DNA of 15,421 bases from Elusimicrobiota bacterium (GTDB lineage Bacteria > Elusimicrobiota > Elusimicrobia > UBA1565 > UBA9628). Every line of letters begins with the position of its first letter. Positions within the stretch are counted from its first letter, which is position 1. The position numbers and the translations under genes are program-made. Under the pieces are notes generated by a model. That model did no database searches and was not told the DNA's origin. It saw nothing but the letters and a program-made list of their open reading frames with translations. Below, in pieces: positions 1 to 8,741 of the stretch. Location of the stretch: NCBI GenBank assembly GCA_028871595.1, contig JAGWMT010000054.1:1-15421 (forward strand), read 5' to 3'.

Positions 1-827
1 TGCTGGCGAAGCGCGCCTACTACGAATTGATCCTCCTGCGCACGAAGGACGCGCGCGAACACGTCCTGGCCGCCGCCGAGGTCTGCGACGCCCGCGGCGT
101 CGGCTTCAAGATGGTCCCCGACATGCTGGAGATCCGCATGGGCGAGGTGCAGATGGATCACCACCTGGGCCTGCCCGCCTACCGGATCAAGCACACGTCG
201 CTGACGCGGGCGAACTTCCTGACGAAACGGGCGCTCGACATCGCCTTCTCCTTCCTGCTCCTGCTGATCACGTGCCCCTTCTGGGCGATGATCTGCCTGC
301 TGATCAAGCTGGATTCCGCCGGCCCGATCCTCTTCGCCCAGGAGCGCTACGGCTTCCGCGGCCGCACCTTCCGCGCGTTCAAGTTCCGCACGATGGTCGT
401 CGACGCCGAGAAGCGCATCGCCGACGTGAAGGACCTCAACGACCAGAAGGGCGCGTTCTTCAAGGCGAAGAACGACCCGCGCGTGACCCGGGTCGGGAAG
501 TGGCTGCGCCGTTTTTCCGTCGACGAATTCCCCCAGTTCTTGAACGTCCTCCTTGGCGACATGAGCGTGGTGGGGCCGCGGCCGCTCGCGCTCACCACCG
601 GCGAGATCGAGGCGCTGGAGCGCGATTTCGGCGAGACGGCCAAGAAGCGCGCCAACCTGCTGCCCGGGATCACCGGCCTGTGGCAGGTGTCCGGCCGCTC
701 GGACGTGACCAGCGAGCAGCGCTTCTCGCTGGACCTTTTCTACATCGAGCACTGGTCTCTGGGCATGGACCTGGAGATCATCCTGAAGACCCCGTACGTG
801 ATGGTCTTCGGCAAGGGAGCCTACTGA
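1..827 (+). CDS. Polyprenyl-phosphate sugar phosphotransferase (initiating phosphoglycosyl transferase), 5' truncated
   Basis: The frame is open from base 3 with no stop or convincing start, so the N-terminus lies outside the window; the TTG at 27 is internal. The visible part begins with the linker that precedes the catalytic domain in WbaP/PssY-type enzymes (FKMVPDMLEI, then a hydrophilic stretch). It continues with KRALDIAF, a hydrophobic membrane segment, and the bacterial sugar transferase core: FKFRTM, a DEFPQF Asp-Glu pair, NVLLGDMSVVGPRPLA and LPGITGLWQVSGR. These are the hallmark motifs of the family. Members transfer a sugar-1-phosphate from a nucleotide sugar to undecaprenyl phosphate at the inner membrane, starting assembly of an exopolysaccharide or O-antigen unit. 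The missing part probably held transmembrane helices and a CoA-binding-like domain. The stop codon is 1 bp from the next start, so the genes are likely co-translated. The sugar cannot be told from the sequence. Confidence 0.93.
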   Translation, partial: LAKRAYYELILLRTKDAREHVLAAAEVCDARGVGFKMVPDMLEIRMGEVQMDHHLGLPAYRIKHTSLTRANFLTKRALDIAFSFLLLLITCPFWAMICLLIKLDSAGPILFAQERYGFRGRTFRAFKFRTMVVDAEKRIADVKDLNDQKGAFFKAKNDPRVTRVGKWLRRFSVDEFPQFLNVLLGDMSVVGPRPLALTTGEIEALERDFGETAKKRANLLPGITGLWQVSGRSDVTSEQRFSLDLFYIEHWSLGMDLEIILKTPYVMVFGKGAY

Positions 828-828
828 C

Positions 829-1950
829 ATGAGCGCGATCGCCTCGGACATCCCCCTTCTCTCCATCAAGGCGCAGAACGCCGCCCTCGCGGGCGAGCTC
901 AAGGACGCGGTGTGCCGCGTGCTGGACTCCGGGGCGTTCATCCTGGGCCCGGAGAACAAGGCGTTCGACGCGGAGTTCGCCGAGGCGATCGGCGCGCCGT
1001 TCTGCCTGGGCGTGGACTCCGGCACCTCGGCCCTCGAACTGGCGCTCGAAGCCGCGGGCGTGGGGCCCGGCGACGAGGTGATCGTCCCGTCGTTCACTTT
1101 CATCGCCACGGCGACGGCGGTCTCGGTTCTGGGCGCCGTGCCGGTGTTCGCCGACGTGGACGAGACGGCCTTGACCTTGGATCCCCGGTCGGTCCAGAAG
1201 CTGATCGGTCCGAAGACGAAGGCCATCGTTCCGGTCCACCTCTTCGGCCAGCCCGCCGACATGGATCCGCTGATGGCCCTGGCGAAATCGAAGAATATTT
1301 CCGTGATCGAGGACTGCGCCCAGTCGCACCTCGCCACATACAAGGGCAAGACCACCGGCTCCATCGGCGACTTCGGCGCCTTCAGCTTCTATCCGACCAA
1401 AAACCTCGGCGCCGCCGGCGACGCCGGCGCGATCACCATGGCCGAACCGGCCCTGCGCGACCGCATCCTGGAGCTGCGCAACTGCGGCCGCACCATCGGC
1501 GCGGCCTATCATCACGCCCGCGTCGGCCACAACTGCCGCCTGGACGAGATCCAGGCCGCGGTGCTGCGCATCAAGCTGCGGCACCTGCAGGCCTGGACGG
1601 CGGCGCGCCGGCGCATCGCCGGGATTTATCACGACGGACTCAAGGGGCTCCCGCTGCGCCTGCCGCCGCTGGGCGCGGCCGGCACCGACCCGGTCTTCCA
1701 CCTGTTCACCGTGCGCCTGGAGCGGCGCGACGCGCTGGCCGAGCACCTCAAGCGCCAAGGCATCGGCTGCGGGGTGTACTACCCCATCCCGGTCCACCTG
1801 CAGCCCGCGTACGCGGGACTCAAGCCCCGCGTGGCCCTGGACGTCTCCGAGCGCGCCAGCCGCGAGGCCCTGTCGCTGCCGATGTTCTCCGAATTGGCCG
1901 ACGCCGACGCGGCGCGCGTCGTCGAGGCCGTCCGCGCGTTCCTGAAATAG
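829..1950 (+). CDS. DegT/DnrJ/EryC1/StrS-family PLP-dependent sugar aminotransferase
   Basis: This 373-residue protein has the length and full motif set of the sugar aminotransferase family. It has the phosphate-binding GVDSGTSAL and GDEVIVPSFTF segments, EDCAQSH with D162 (contacts the PLP ring nitrogen), and FSFYPTKNLG with K191 as the predicted Schiff-base lysine. GAAGDAGAI and the HNCRLDEIQAA dimer-interface motif follow. Family members aminate 3- or 4-keto nucleotide sugars in the cytoplasm to give amino sugars for surface glycans. The ATG at 829 is preceded by a strong AAGGGAG site (813-819) with 9-nt spacing inside the end of the sugar transferase gene. Position in the operon suggests it supplies a nucleotide amino sugar for the glycan started by the upstream enzyme. 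Substrate and regiochemistry are not resolvable; related members act as dehydratases when the lysine is lost, but here it is present. Confidence 0.93.
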   Translation: MSAIASDIPLLSIKAQNAALAGELKDAVCRVLDSGAFILGPENKAFDAEFAEAIGAPFCLGVDSGTSALELALEAAGVGPGDEVIVPSFTFIATATAVSVLGAVPVFADVDETALTLDPRSVQKLIGPKTKAIVPVHLFGQPADMDPLMALAKSKNISVIEDCAQSHLATYKGKTTGSIGDFGAFSFYPTKNLGAAGDAGAITMAEPALRDRILELRNCGRTIGAAYHHARVGHNCRLDEIQAAVLRIKLRHLQAWTAARRRIAGIYHDGLKGLPLRLPPLGAAGTDPVFHLFTVRLERRDALAEHLKRQGIGCGVYYPIPVHLQPAYAGLKPRVALDVSERASREALSLPMFSELADADAARVVEAVRAFLK

Positions 1951-1956
1951 CCCCGC

Positions 1957-3069
1957 GTGGCGAAAATCCTCTTCGTCAGCACGTCGACGACGGTGGGCGG
2001 AGCCGAGAAGACCTTGTTCGCCCTGGCGACCTTGCTGGACCACCGGGCGTTCCCCGTCGCCGGCGTGGTCAGCGTGAAGCCGGAAGGCCACTACGCGCGG
2101 CGCCTGCGCGACATGGGCGTGACGGTGGAATCCCTGAACCTGACGCGGGCTCCGCGGCCGGCCGACGCGCGCCGCCTGGCGGCGATCATCGAGCGCGAGC
2201 GCCCCGACATCGTCCACGCCGTCATGTACCAGGCCATCCAACTGGCCCGCATGGCCAAGCCCCTCGCAAAGGTCCCCTTCAAACTGGTGAGCTCGCCCCG
2301 CGTCAACTACCGCTCCCGCTCCTGGTGGACCTTGCTGCTCGACCGCTGGCTCAAGGAGCGCGACGACCTGCTGATCGCCGAATGCGAGGCCAGCCGCCGC
2401 TTTCTGCTCCAGAAGCTCTCCTACCGTCCGTCCAAAGTGGCCACCATCCGCAACGGCGTGGATCTCGCGGGCTGGCCCGTCTCGAAAATAGACCGGCAGA
2501 AGAAGCGCCTGGAACTGCGGCTCGGCGCCGCGGACGTGCTGGTGGGGGCCGTGGGACGCCTGGACCGCCAGAAAGGCTTCGCGACCTTGATCGAGGCCAT
2601 GGCGCGCCTCAAGGGAACGGCGCTGCGCTGCGCCATCCTGGGCGACGGACCGGAGCACGACCGCCTGGCGGCGCTGATCCGCAAGCACGCGGTGGAAAAA
2701 AGCGTCTGGCTCCTGGGCGAGAAGGACGAGATTCCCTCCTGGCTGTCGGCCTTCGACGTGTACTGCCTGCCGTCGCTGTGGGAGGGCCTGCCCAACTCCC
2801 TTTTGGAAGCGATGGCCCTGGGTCTGCCCATCGTCGCCTCGAACGTGGACGGGGTGCCCGAGGTCGTGACCGACGGCGGGACCGGCGTCCTGGTGCCTCC
2901 TCACCGGCCCGCCGCCCTGGCCAAGGCGCTCCAGGCCCTGGCCGCCGACGCGGGCCGGCGCGCGGCCCTGGGCGCCGCCGCCAAGGCCGCGATCTCCGAG
3001 CGCTTCACCTTGCGCCGGATGATCGAGGAATACGAACAGGCCTACACGGGCGTCACTTCCCGTTCTTGA
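1957..3069 (+). CDS. Glycosyltransferase family 4 (GT-B fold)
   Basis: This is a 370-residue GT-B enzyme. The N-terminal half starts with the Rossmann strand KILFVSTSTTVGGAEKTL, including the glycine-rich GGAEK loop typical of GT4 acceptor domains. The C-terminal half has VGAVGRLDRQKGF and DVYCLPSLWEGLPNSLLEAM, an EX7E motif with E276 and E284. LGLPIVASNVDGVPEVV then binds the nucleotide-sugar donor. GT4 enzymes are retaining transferases that add single sugars to a lipid-linked glycan at the cytoplasmic face. The GTG start at 1957 gives a natural N-terminus, but no clear Shine-Dalgarno precedes it. The gene begins 6 bp after the aminotransferase stop, so translational coupling is likely. It is the last gene of the visible polysaccharide operon; a promoter for the next gene overlaps its stop codon. 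Donor and acceptor sugars are unknown. Confidence 0.92.
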   Translation: MAKILFVSTSTTVGGAEKTLFALATLLDHRAFPVAGVVSVKPEGHYARRLRDMGVTVESLNLTRAPRPADARRLAAIIERERPDIVHAVMYQAIQLARMAKPLAKVPFKLVSSPRVNYRSRSWWTLLLDRWLKERDDLLIAECEASRRFLLQKLSYRPSKVATIRNGVDLAGWPVSKIDRQKKRLELRLGAADVLVGAVGRLDRQKGFATLIEAMARLKGTALRCAILGDGPEHDRLAALIRKHAVEKSVWLLGEKDEIPSWLSAFDVYCLPSLWEGLPNSLLEAMALGLPIVASNVDGVPEVVTDGGTGVLVPPHRPAALAKALQALAADAGRRAALGAAAKAAISERFTLRRMIEEYEQAYTGVTSRS

Positions 3070-3094
3070 CTCCTTAACACGCTCCCGCTATACT
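3066..3094 (+). promoter_or_regulatory. Sigma-70 type promoter for the SprA-like gene
   Basis: A TTGACT -35 box (3066-3071) overlaps the TGA stop of the glycosyltransferase. It is separated by exactly 17 bp from a TATACT -10 box (3089-3094), one mismatch from consensus in each hexamer. Transcription would start near 3101, leaving an approximately 70-nt leader before the TTG at 3172. No terminator separates it from the upstream operon, so read-through may add to expression. Confidence 0.75.
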
Positions 3095-3107
3095 CCCCCC
3101 ACGTCTC

Positions 3108-3142
3108 GCGCGCGTAATAAGGTACGCCGACCCTACGCGCGC
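3108..3142 (+). promoter_or_regulatory. Perfect 9-bp stem-loop in the 5' leader of the SprA-like gene
   Basis: GCGCGCGTA (3108-3116) and TACGCGCGC (3134-3142) are exact inverted repeats with a 17-nt loop, so the RNA would fold into a very GC-rich hairpin just after the predicted transcription start. It lies 12 nt before the AGGGA ribosome-binding site (3155-3159). The following TTTCTCCATTT is only weakly U-rich, so it is not a standard terminator. It could stabilise the mRNA or act as an attenuator or protein-binding site; function is inferred only. Confidence 0.5.
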
Positions 3143-3171
3143 TTTCTCCATTTCAGGGAAAACGACGTCTT

Positions 3172-6100
3172 TTGAACGACTTCCTGCACTCGCGGCACAT
3201 GAGACGCACGGTCGGCGTGGCGGGGCTCCTCCTGTGGGGGGCCCTGGCCGCCGCGCCGTCGTTCGCCCAGTTCTCCACCCCGTACGATCCCGACTTCGCG
3301 CCGTCCGACCAGTCGGCGCCCGCCGCGCCGAAACCCGCCTCGCCGCCCCCCGTCCCGGAGCCCGCTCCCACGGCGGTCGTCCTGCCGCCGCCGACCGGCG
3401 GCGCCAAACCCGTCTTCCACCTCATCGACCGCGAGGACCCCGCGCACATTCTGCCGGCCGTGGAATCGACGGCGCCGGCGCGCGGGACTCCCCCGCCGTC
3501 CACCGAAATGACCTTGGAGCGATTCCAGAAGGTGCGCGACGAGGTGGACCGGGGCGAGGAGCCCGGCGCCGAGCCGCAGACGGTCCTGGGGGCCGGCTGG
3601 ACTCCTCCGGGCCTGGACCTCTCCATTTCGACCGCGGCGCCGAAGCCTCCGCCGCCCGAGGTCGAGCTGCCCACGTACGGCACCAGCCTCTCGGTGACCG
3701 GCCGCAAGGTGATCGGCGTCAATTACACCGAAAAGCGCTACACCCGCGATCAGGTGACCAGCGGCCGCGCGAAGACGACCAACCTCATCGAGATCAACCA
3801 GCAGCTGCAGCTGCGCATGCAGGGCAAGGTCGGCCCGAAGATCACCGTGAACGTCGACTACGACGACACGAAGACGAACCAGCAGGACATCTCCGTCGTC
3901 TACCAGGGCGACCCCAGCGAGGTCGTGCAGAACGTCTCGTTCGGCGACATCGACCTGACCTTGCCCTCGACCGAATTCGTCTCGTACAACAAGCAGCTGT
4001 TCGGTATCCGCGCCGACGTGAAGTACAAGGGCTTCAAGGCCACCATCATCGGCAGCCGCACGAAGGGCACCACCAAGTCGAAGCAGTTCCTGGGCAACTC
4101 CCAGTTCGTCACCACCGACTTCCTGGACACGTCCTACCTCCGCCGCCAGTACTACGACCTGACCTTCGGCGTCGGCGCCCGCCTTCCGATCCGCACCGGT
4201 TCCGAGCGGGTGTTTCTGGCCCGCCAGGATCCCACTCTGACGAACAACGTCAACCAGCAGACGCTGACCGTCGACGACGTCGTCCGGAACGGCGTCACCA
4301 GCTCCTCCTTCACCGGCAGCTTCCTGACCTTGGTCGCCGGCCAGGACTACACGATCAACTACGCGAAGGGCTACATCCAGTTCCGCAACCAGCTGCAGCC
4401 CCAGTACGTCGTCGCGGTCAACTACATCGACGCCGCCGGCAACGAGCTGCGCTTTCAGACCTCGACCACCACGGTCGCGGGCGGCGGCTCCGGCCTGTTC
4501 AAGCTGATCAAGACCCCGTCCGACGTCCCGATCATCTCCTCCACCACGGAGGCCGGCTACAACCGCGAGATGAAGACGTTCTACTCGATCGGCCAGACCT
4601 CGATCATCCGCGACAACGGCCGGGGCAACTTCATCCTGAAGATCCTCGACCCGAACACGCGTCAGGAGGTCGGCTCGGCCCTCAACCCTCCGCAGAAGTA
4701 TCCCGACACGATCACCGTGGACTTCGAGAACGGCATCTTCCAGCTGCTCAATCCCTTCTCGGCGTCCACGGCCACGCCCAACGTGCCCGATCCCAACGTC
4801 TACGCGCAGACGCCGATCACCTTGCGCACCATCCACGTGGAGTACAACTACCGCTTCAAGACCTTCAACCTGGAGCCCAACCTGGTCGTCCAGTCGGAAC
4901 TCGTGATCCTGGACGGGCAGAAGCTCAACCGCAACGTCGACTACTTCATCGACTACGAAGCCGGCTTCGTCACGTTCTTCAACCCCGACCGCATCCTGGC
5001 CACCTCGGAGATCGACATCACGTACGAGGTGGCGCCCTTCGTCGGCGCCACCAACGACACGTTGCTGGGCGGACGCGTGTCGCACGACTTCAATCAGCAT
5101 TTCGCGGTGGGCAGCACCTTGCTGTACCAAGCCGGGGCGAAGGCGCAGACGGTCCCGCAGATCACCGAGATCGCGAAGAGCCTGTTGGTCTACGAGTTCG
5201 ATTCCCAGGTCAAGAAGATCAAGATCGGCAAGAAGCTGACGGTGACCTTGCAGGGCGAATTCGCCCAGAGCCGGCAGAATCCCAACCTGAACGACTTCGC
5301 CTTGATCGACAACATGGAGGGCATCAAGCAGGAGGACTCCACCTCCCTGCTGGCGTCCGCGTGGGGCATCGCCTCCAACCCCGGAGGCGTGGCCAGCGAC
5401 CCTTCCAAGATCACGTTCACGTCGCAGGACGTCAACGTCCTGGCCATCAATCCCAAAGCCCAGGCCAACAACAGCGACACGCAGAAAGTCCTGGACGTCA
5501 GCTACGATTTCTCGAACGCCGCCAGCCAGGAAATGTCCGTGGTCTACCCGTTCTCGGTGTCCGGCGTGGACATGTCCCAGCGCACCTTGCTGGAGGTCGT
5601 CATGCTGGGCGACGCCAGCAACAACAAGATCAACTTCCATCTTGGAGGCATCAACGAGGATGCCGACGGCACCGGGGGCACGACGCTGCACTGCGCCGAC
5701 GGCCGCGTCCTGTTCGGCGCGCCGAAGACCGAGGACACGGACTGCACGGGAGTCCTGTCGCCCGCCAAGGACATCGGCTGGACGTACGCGTACGGCGGCA
5801 ATCCCGTCGCCGGCCGCTACGGCGCCGGCAACGGCATTCTCGACACCGAGGACCTCAACCGCAACGGCCGTCTGGATCCCGCGGACTTCACGGGCGACGA
5901 CTTCGGCTCCGTCCTGGCGGGCCCCACCAACAATCCCTATCTCTACGACGCCACCAGCGTGAGCACGCGCACCTCCATCGATTTCAACGCGAACCAGTGG
6001 CACACCTTCCAGATCCCGCTGAACATCTCGTCGATCACGGCCGGCAACTGGACGAACATCAAGCAGATCCGGATCACGATCTCTCACGCCGGCGGCGGCG

Positions 6101-8730
6101 CCGTCACGGGCGATCTCAAGTTCGCGCGCGTGGCCGTGGTCGGCAACTCCTGGCAGCGCGGCCAGGGCGGCGACCCGGCCACCGCCGCCCAGCCGGCGGC
6201 CCAGGAGACCCTGACCGTCACGCCCGTCAACAACGTGGACAACGTCTACACGCCCATCTACAACGCCGGCGGCGACGCGTCCGCCGTCTTCAACGACCTG
6301 TACGGCAGCGTGTCGAACCTGCAGAAGTTGAACAACACCCACAACATCTCCGAGCAGGCGCTGGAACTGTCCTACAACGGCCTGGCTCCGGGGACGACGG
6401 TCTACACGCGGCGGACCTTCTCCACGGCCGTGGACATCAGCCAGCACCGTTTCTTCAACTTCCTCCTGTTCGGCAACGCCGACACCGCGCCGCCGGACCT
6501 TTCCGGCAACACCACGTTCTTCCTGCGCGTCGGCTCCGACCAGAATTATTTCGAGGTCCGGGTGCCGATCAAGTTCCAGGGCTGGCGGAAGATCTCGGTC
6601 CATCAGACCGACCCCGGCAACGGGGTGATGAACAACTGGGCGGCGAACATCCCCAACACGGTCATCGTCTCGAGCGGAAGCCCTTCCCTGCAGCAGGTCA
6701 GCGAGATCGTCGCGGGCGTCTACGGCGGGCAAGGCAACACCAAGACTCAAGGGGCCGTATACCTCAACGAAATTTACGTGTCCCAACCCGTCACGCGGGT
6801 GGGTTCCGCCCACAAGGTGCAGGCCGACTTCGAGTACCAGGGATGGGGCTCGTTCGGCTTCAAACAGAAGGCCATCGACCGGAATTTCCAGACGCCGACC
6901 TCCGTCGTCTCGAACCAGGACCGCCAGGACGACAACGCCTACTTGAACCTCACCCGCCTGGGGTGGATGCCGGTCACGATGAACGTCTCGCGCACGATCA
7001 CCGACACGCCGAACACCATCCAGACCGGCGACCTCTCGAACCTGGTCAATCTGCTCCAGGCGGGCAAGGTCACCACGTGGAACGGCGCCGCCCAGGCGAA
7101 CCTGGCTTACGGCGCCTTTCCCCGCCTCAACGCGGGCTACACGCGCAATCGCATCGAATACGACCTTCTCACGCGCATCGACGACAAGCAGAACTACACC
7201 GGGACGCTGCAGTACGGCGTGCCGATCCAGCATTGGTGGCTTCCGCGCACCCTGGACGCGAACGTGGGCCGCTCGCTTTACGACGTGCGCTTCCAATCCG
7301 ACTTCGCCCGCGCGCAGCCCGGAGATTACGACACCAGCGAGCGCGGCCTCACCTACGGCGGACGCCTGACCTTCACGCCCTGGACCGGCTCCTCGTTCAA
7401 CCCCACGTACACCCGGACGAAGACCACCGAGAAGCGGACCGACTATTCCTCGGGCTCGCCGGTCGACTCGGCGTACCCGAAAGCCCTGAACCAGTCCATG
7501 GGCTTCTCGTCGAACTTCCGCCTGCGCCCTTGGCTCAACCCGCAGATCAACTACCAGATGGACACCATCGAGAACAACGTCCTGACCGTGTCCTCGATCG
7601 TCGTGAACACGTCCACGTTCTCCTTCCTGCCCGGACAAATCAAGACGGTCAACCGCTCGGCCAACGGCTCGATCAGCCTGCCGATCGCGGTCGCCGATCT
7701 CCTGCCGCGCTCGCGGCTTCTCCACTCCGTCAACATCGTCTCCGGGTATCAGCTTCAAGACGGCGACGTCTGGAACAACGTGGAGAAGGACCTGGACAGC
7801 TCCAAGACCTTCTTCGTGCGCCAGACCCTGCGCCCCAACAACCCCGCCGCGCAGCGCGCGAACCTGACGTTGCGCGACACCTACAATTCGACGCAACGCT
7901 GGTCCCCGCTGGAGGCGTACAACCTGGGCGGGCGCTGGTCGGCGCTGCGCACGCTCTCGATCTCCAACAACTACGTGCTCAGCATCCAGCGCACCGAGGT
8001 CACCGGCACCGCGTCGAAGACGATCACGCGCACCTTGCCCGACGCGGTGGCCAGCATCTCCCAATTGGAGAAGCTCTGGTTCACCGAACGCTGGATGACC
8101 AACACCCAGATGGATTTCCGCTATTCGCGCCGCACCACGAAGAACGTGGGAACGACCCTCAACACGGAAAACACGTTCGGCACCAGCCTGCGCGCCTTGG
8201 TTCTCAAGAGGTTCGACACCTCGCTGGCCTACAACCTGCGCAAGACCGACAACCGCGATCTCCTGGTGGACGCGAACACGCAGAACACCAACCACGAGGA
8301 CGCCTCGGGACAGGTCACCTTCGACGTGCGCAAGTTCCGCTTCACGCCGAAGGTGGACTATTCGCGCGACGTGACGACCTTGGGCACCGGCGTCCAAAAC
8401 GCCAACATCACCGTGATCACGCCCAGCGTCCTGATGCGCGCCGACCTGTCCTTGCCCGCCGGCCTGCGCCTGCCCGGTTCCTCGCGCCCGCTGCTGTTCA
8501 CCAACCGCATCATCTGGACCACGACGACCTCGCTCGCCCTGCGAAAATCGCCGGTGACGGTCGCCGACAACTCGCGGTTGGCCTCGCTGAACACCAGCGC
8601 CGACTACGAGCTGGCCAAGAATCTGCGGATGACCCTCAACGGCTCCGTCCAGCGCCTGTGGCACCTCTACCTGCCCGAGGAAAGCTTCCTGTCGTACGCG
8701 TTCGGCACCACCATGACCTTCCAGTTCTAA
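3172..8730 (+). CDS. sprA: SprA-like giant outer-membrane beta-barrel protein (type IX translocon family)
   Basis: This 1852-residue exported protein has a signal peptide (RR, hydrophobic core 14-28, cleavage after SFA at 32), then a proline-rich linker (about 45-75, again near 155-165). SprA signatures follow. They are GTSLSVTGRKVIGV; a repeat region with VNVDYDDTK, YQGDPSEVVQ (from 244) and QLFGIRADVKY (from 275); two GQDYTINY...GYIQF-type modules (about 390-402 and 583-605); ALIDNMEGIKQEDS (710-723), matching the SprA DDFEG element; and a Ca-binding-like DTEDLNRNGRLDP loop (891-903). The rest is Tyr/Asn/Thr-rich alternating beta-strand ending in aromatic FQF, as in barrels inserted by BamA. 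In Bacteroidota, SprA is the roughly 2400-residue type IX secretion channel; this homologue is several hundred residues shorter. TTG is favoured over ATG 3199 because AGGGA lies 12 nt upstream of it, but ATG 3199 would also give a good signal peptide. Family membership is confident; a transport role is inferred. Confidence 0.85.
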   Translation: MNDFLHSRHMRRTVGVAGLLLWGALAAAPSFAQFSTPYDPDFAPSDQSAPAAPKPASPPPVPEPAPTAVVLPPPTGGAKPVFHLIDREDPAHILPAVESTAPARGTPPPSTEMTLERFQKVRDEVDRGEEPGAEPQTVLGAGWTPPGLDLSISTAAPKPPPPEVELPTYGTSLSVTGRKVIGVNYTEKRYTRDQVTSGRAKTTNLIEINQQLQLRMQGKVGPKITVNVDYDDTKTNQQDISVVYQGDPSEVVQNVSFGDIDLTLPSTEFVSYNKQLFGIRADVKYKGFKATIIGSRTKGTTKSKQFLGNSQFVTTDFLDTSYLRRQYYDLTFGVGARLPIRTGSERVFLARQDPTLTNNVNQQTLTVDDVVRNGVTSSSFTGSFLTLVAGQDYTINYAKGYIQFRNQLQPQYVVAVNYIDAAGNELRFQTSTTTVAGGGSGLFKLIKTPSDVPIISSTTEAGYNREMKTFYSIGQTSIIRDNGRGNFILKILDPNTRQEVGSALNPPQKYPDTITVDFENGIFQLLNPFSASTATPNVPDPNVYAQTPITLRTIHVEYNYRFKTFNLEPNLVVQSELVILDGQKLNRNVDYFIDYEAGFVTFFNPDRILATSEIDITYEVAPFVGATNDTLLGGRVSHDFNQHFAVGSTLLYQAGAKAQTVPQITEIAKSLLVYEFDSQVKKIKIGKKLTVTLQGEFAQSRQNPNLNDFALIDNMEGIKQEDSTSLLASAWGIASNPGGVASDPSKITFTSQDVNVLAINPKAQANNSDTQKVLDVSYDFSNAASQEMSVVYPFSVSGVDMSQRTLLEVVMLGDASNNKINFHLGGINEDADGTGGTTLHCADGRVLFGAPKTEDTDCTGVLSPAKDIGWTYAYGGNPVAGRYGAGNGILDTEDLNRNGRLDPADFTGDDFGSVLAGPTNNPYLYDATSVSTRTSIDFNANQWHTFQIPLNISSITAGNWTNIKQIRITISHAGGGAVTGDLKFARVAVVGNSWQRGQGGDPATAAQPAAQETLTVTPVNNVDNVYTPIYNAGGDASAVFNDLYGSVSNLQKLNNTHNISEQALELSYNGLAPGTTVYTRRTFSTAVDISQHRFFNFLLFGNADTAPPDLSGNTTFFLRVGSDQNYFEVRVPIKFQGWRKISVHQTDPGNGVMNNWAANIPNTVIVSSGSPSLQQVSEIVAGVYGGQGNTKTQGAVYLNEIYVSQPVTRVGSAHKVQADFEYQGWGSFGFKQKAIDRNFQTPTSVVSNQDRQDDNAYLNLTRLGWMPVTMNVSRTITDTPNTIQTGDLSNLVNLLQAGKVTTWNGAAQANLAYGAFPRLNAGYTRNRIEYDLLTRIDDKQNYTGTLQYGVPIQHWWLPRTLDANVGRSLYDVRFQSDFARAQPGDYDTSERGLTYGGRLTFTPWTGSSFNPTYTRTKTTEKRTDYSSGSPVDSAYPKALNQSMGFSSNFRLRPWLNPQINYQMDTIENNVLTVSSIVVNTSTFSFLPGQIKTVNRSANGSISLPIAVADLLPRSRLLHSVNIVSGYQLQDGDVWNNVEKDLDSSKTFFVRQTLRPNNPAAQRANLTLRDTYNSTQRWSPLEAYNLGGRWSALRTLSISNNYVLSIQRTEVTGTASKTITRTLPDAVASISQLEKLWFTERWMTNTQMDFRYSRRTTKNVGTTLNTENTFGTSLRALVLKRFDTSLAYNLRKTDNRDLLVDANTQNTNHEDASGQVTFDVRKFRFTPKVDYSRDVTTLGTGVQNANITVITPSVLMRADLSLPAGLRLPGSSRPLLFTNRIIWTTTTSLALRKSPVTVADNSRLASLNTSADYELAKNLRMTLNGSVQRLWHLYLPEESFLSYAFGTTMTFQF

Positions 8731-8741
8731 GGACCACGACC

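Noticed and set aside
778..2904. Long minus-strand frame opposite the aminotransferase and glycosyltransferase genes
   Set aside because: Composition is Arg/Gln/His/Gly-rich without motifs, and it spans two well-supported sense genes. It is a high-GC shadow.
3108..3153. Rho-independent terminator after the glycosyltransferase gene
   Set aside because: The hairpin is GC-rich, but the following tract is broken by C and A, and it lies downstream of the promoter for the next gene, so it would end that gene's own transcript.
3133..8664. An open antisense frame of about 1840 codons opposite the SprA-like gene
   Set aside because: It lacks stops only because the sense gene is GC-rich with few TTA, CTA or TCA codons. 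The translation is low-complexity Arg/Val/Gly/Asp with no domain, and the sense frame has clear family motifs.
3234..8741. A second plus-strand frame open through the whole SprA-like gene and into the lipoprotein, suggesting a giant fusion
   Set aside because: The part before 8742 is a His/Arg/Pro-rich shadow translation. Only the section from ATG 8742, with its ribosome-binding site and lipobox, is coding.
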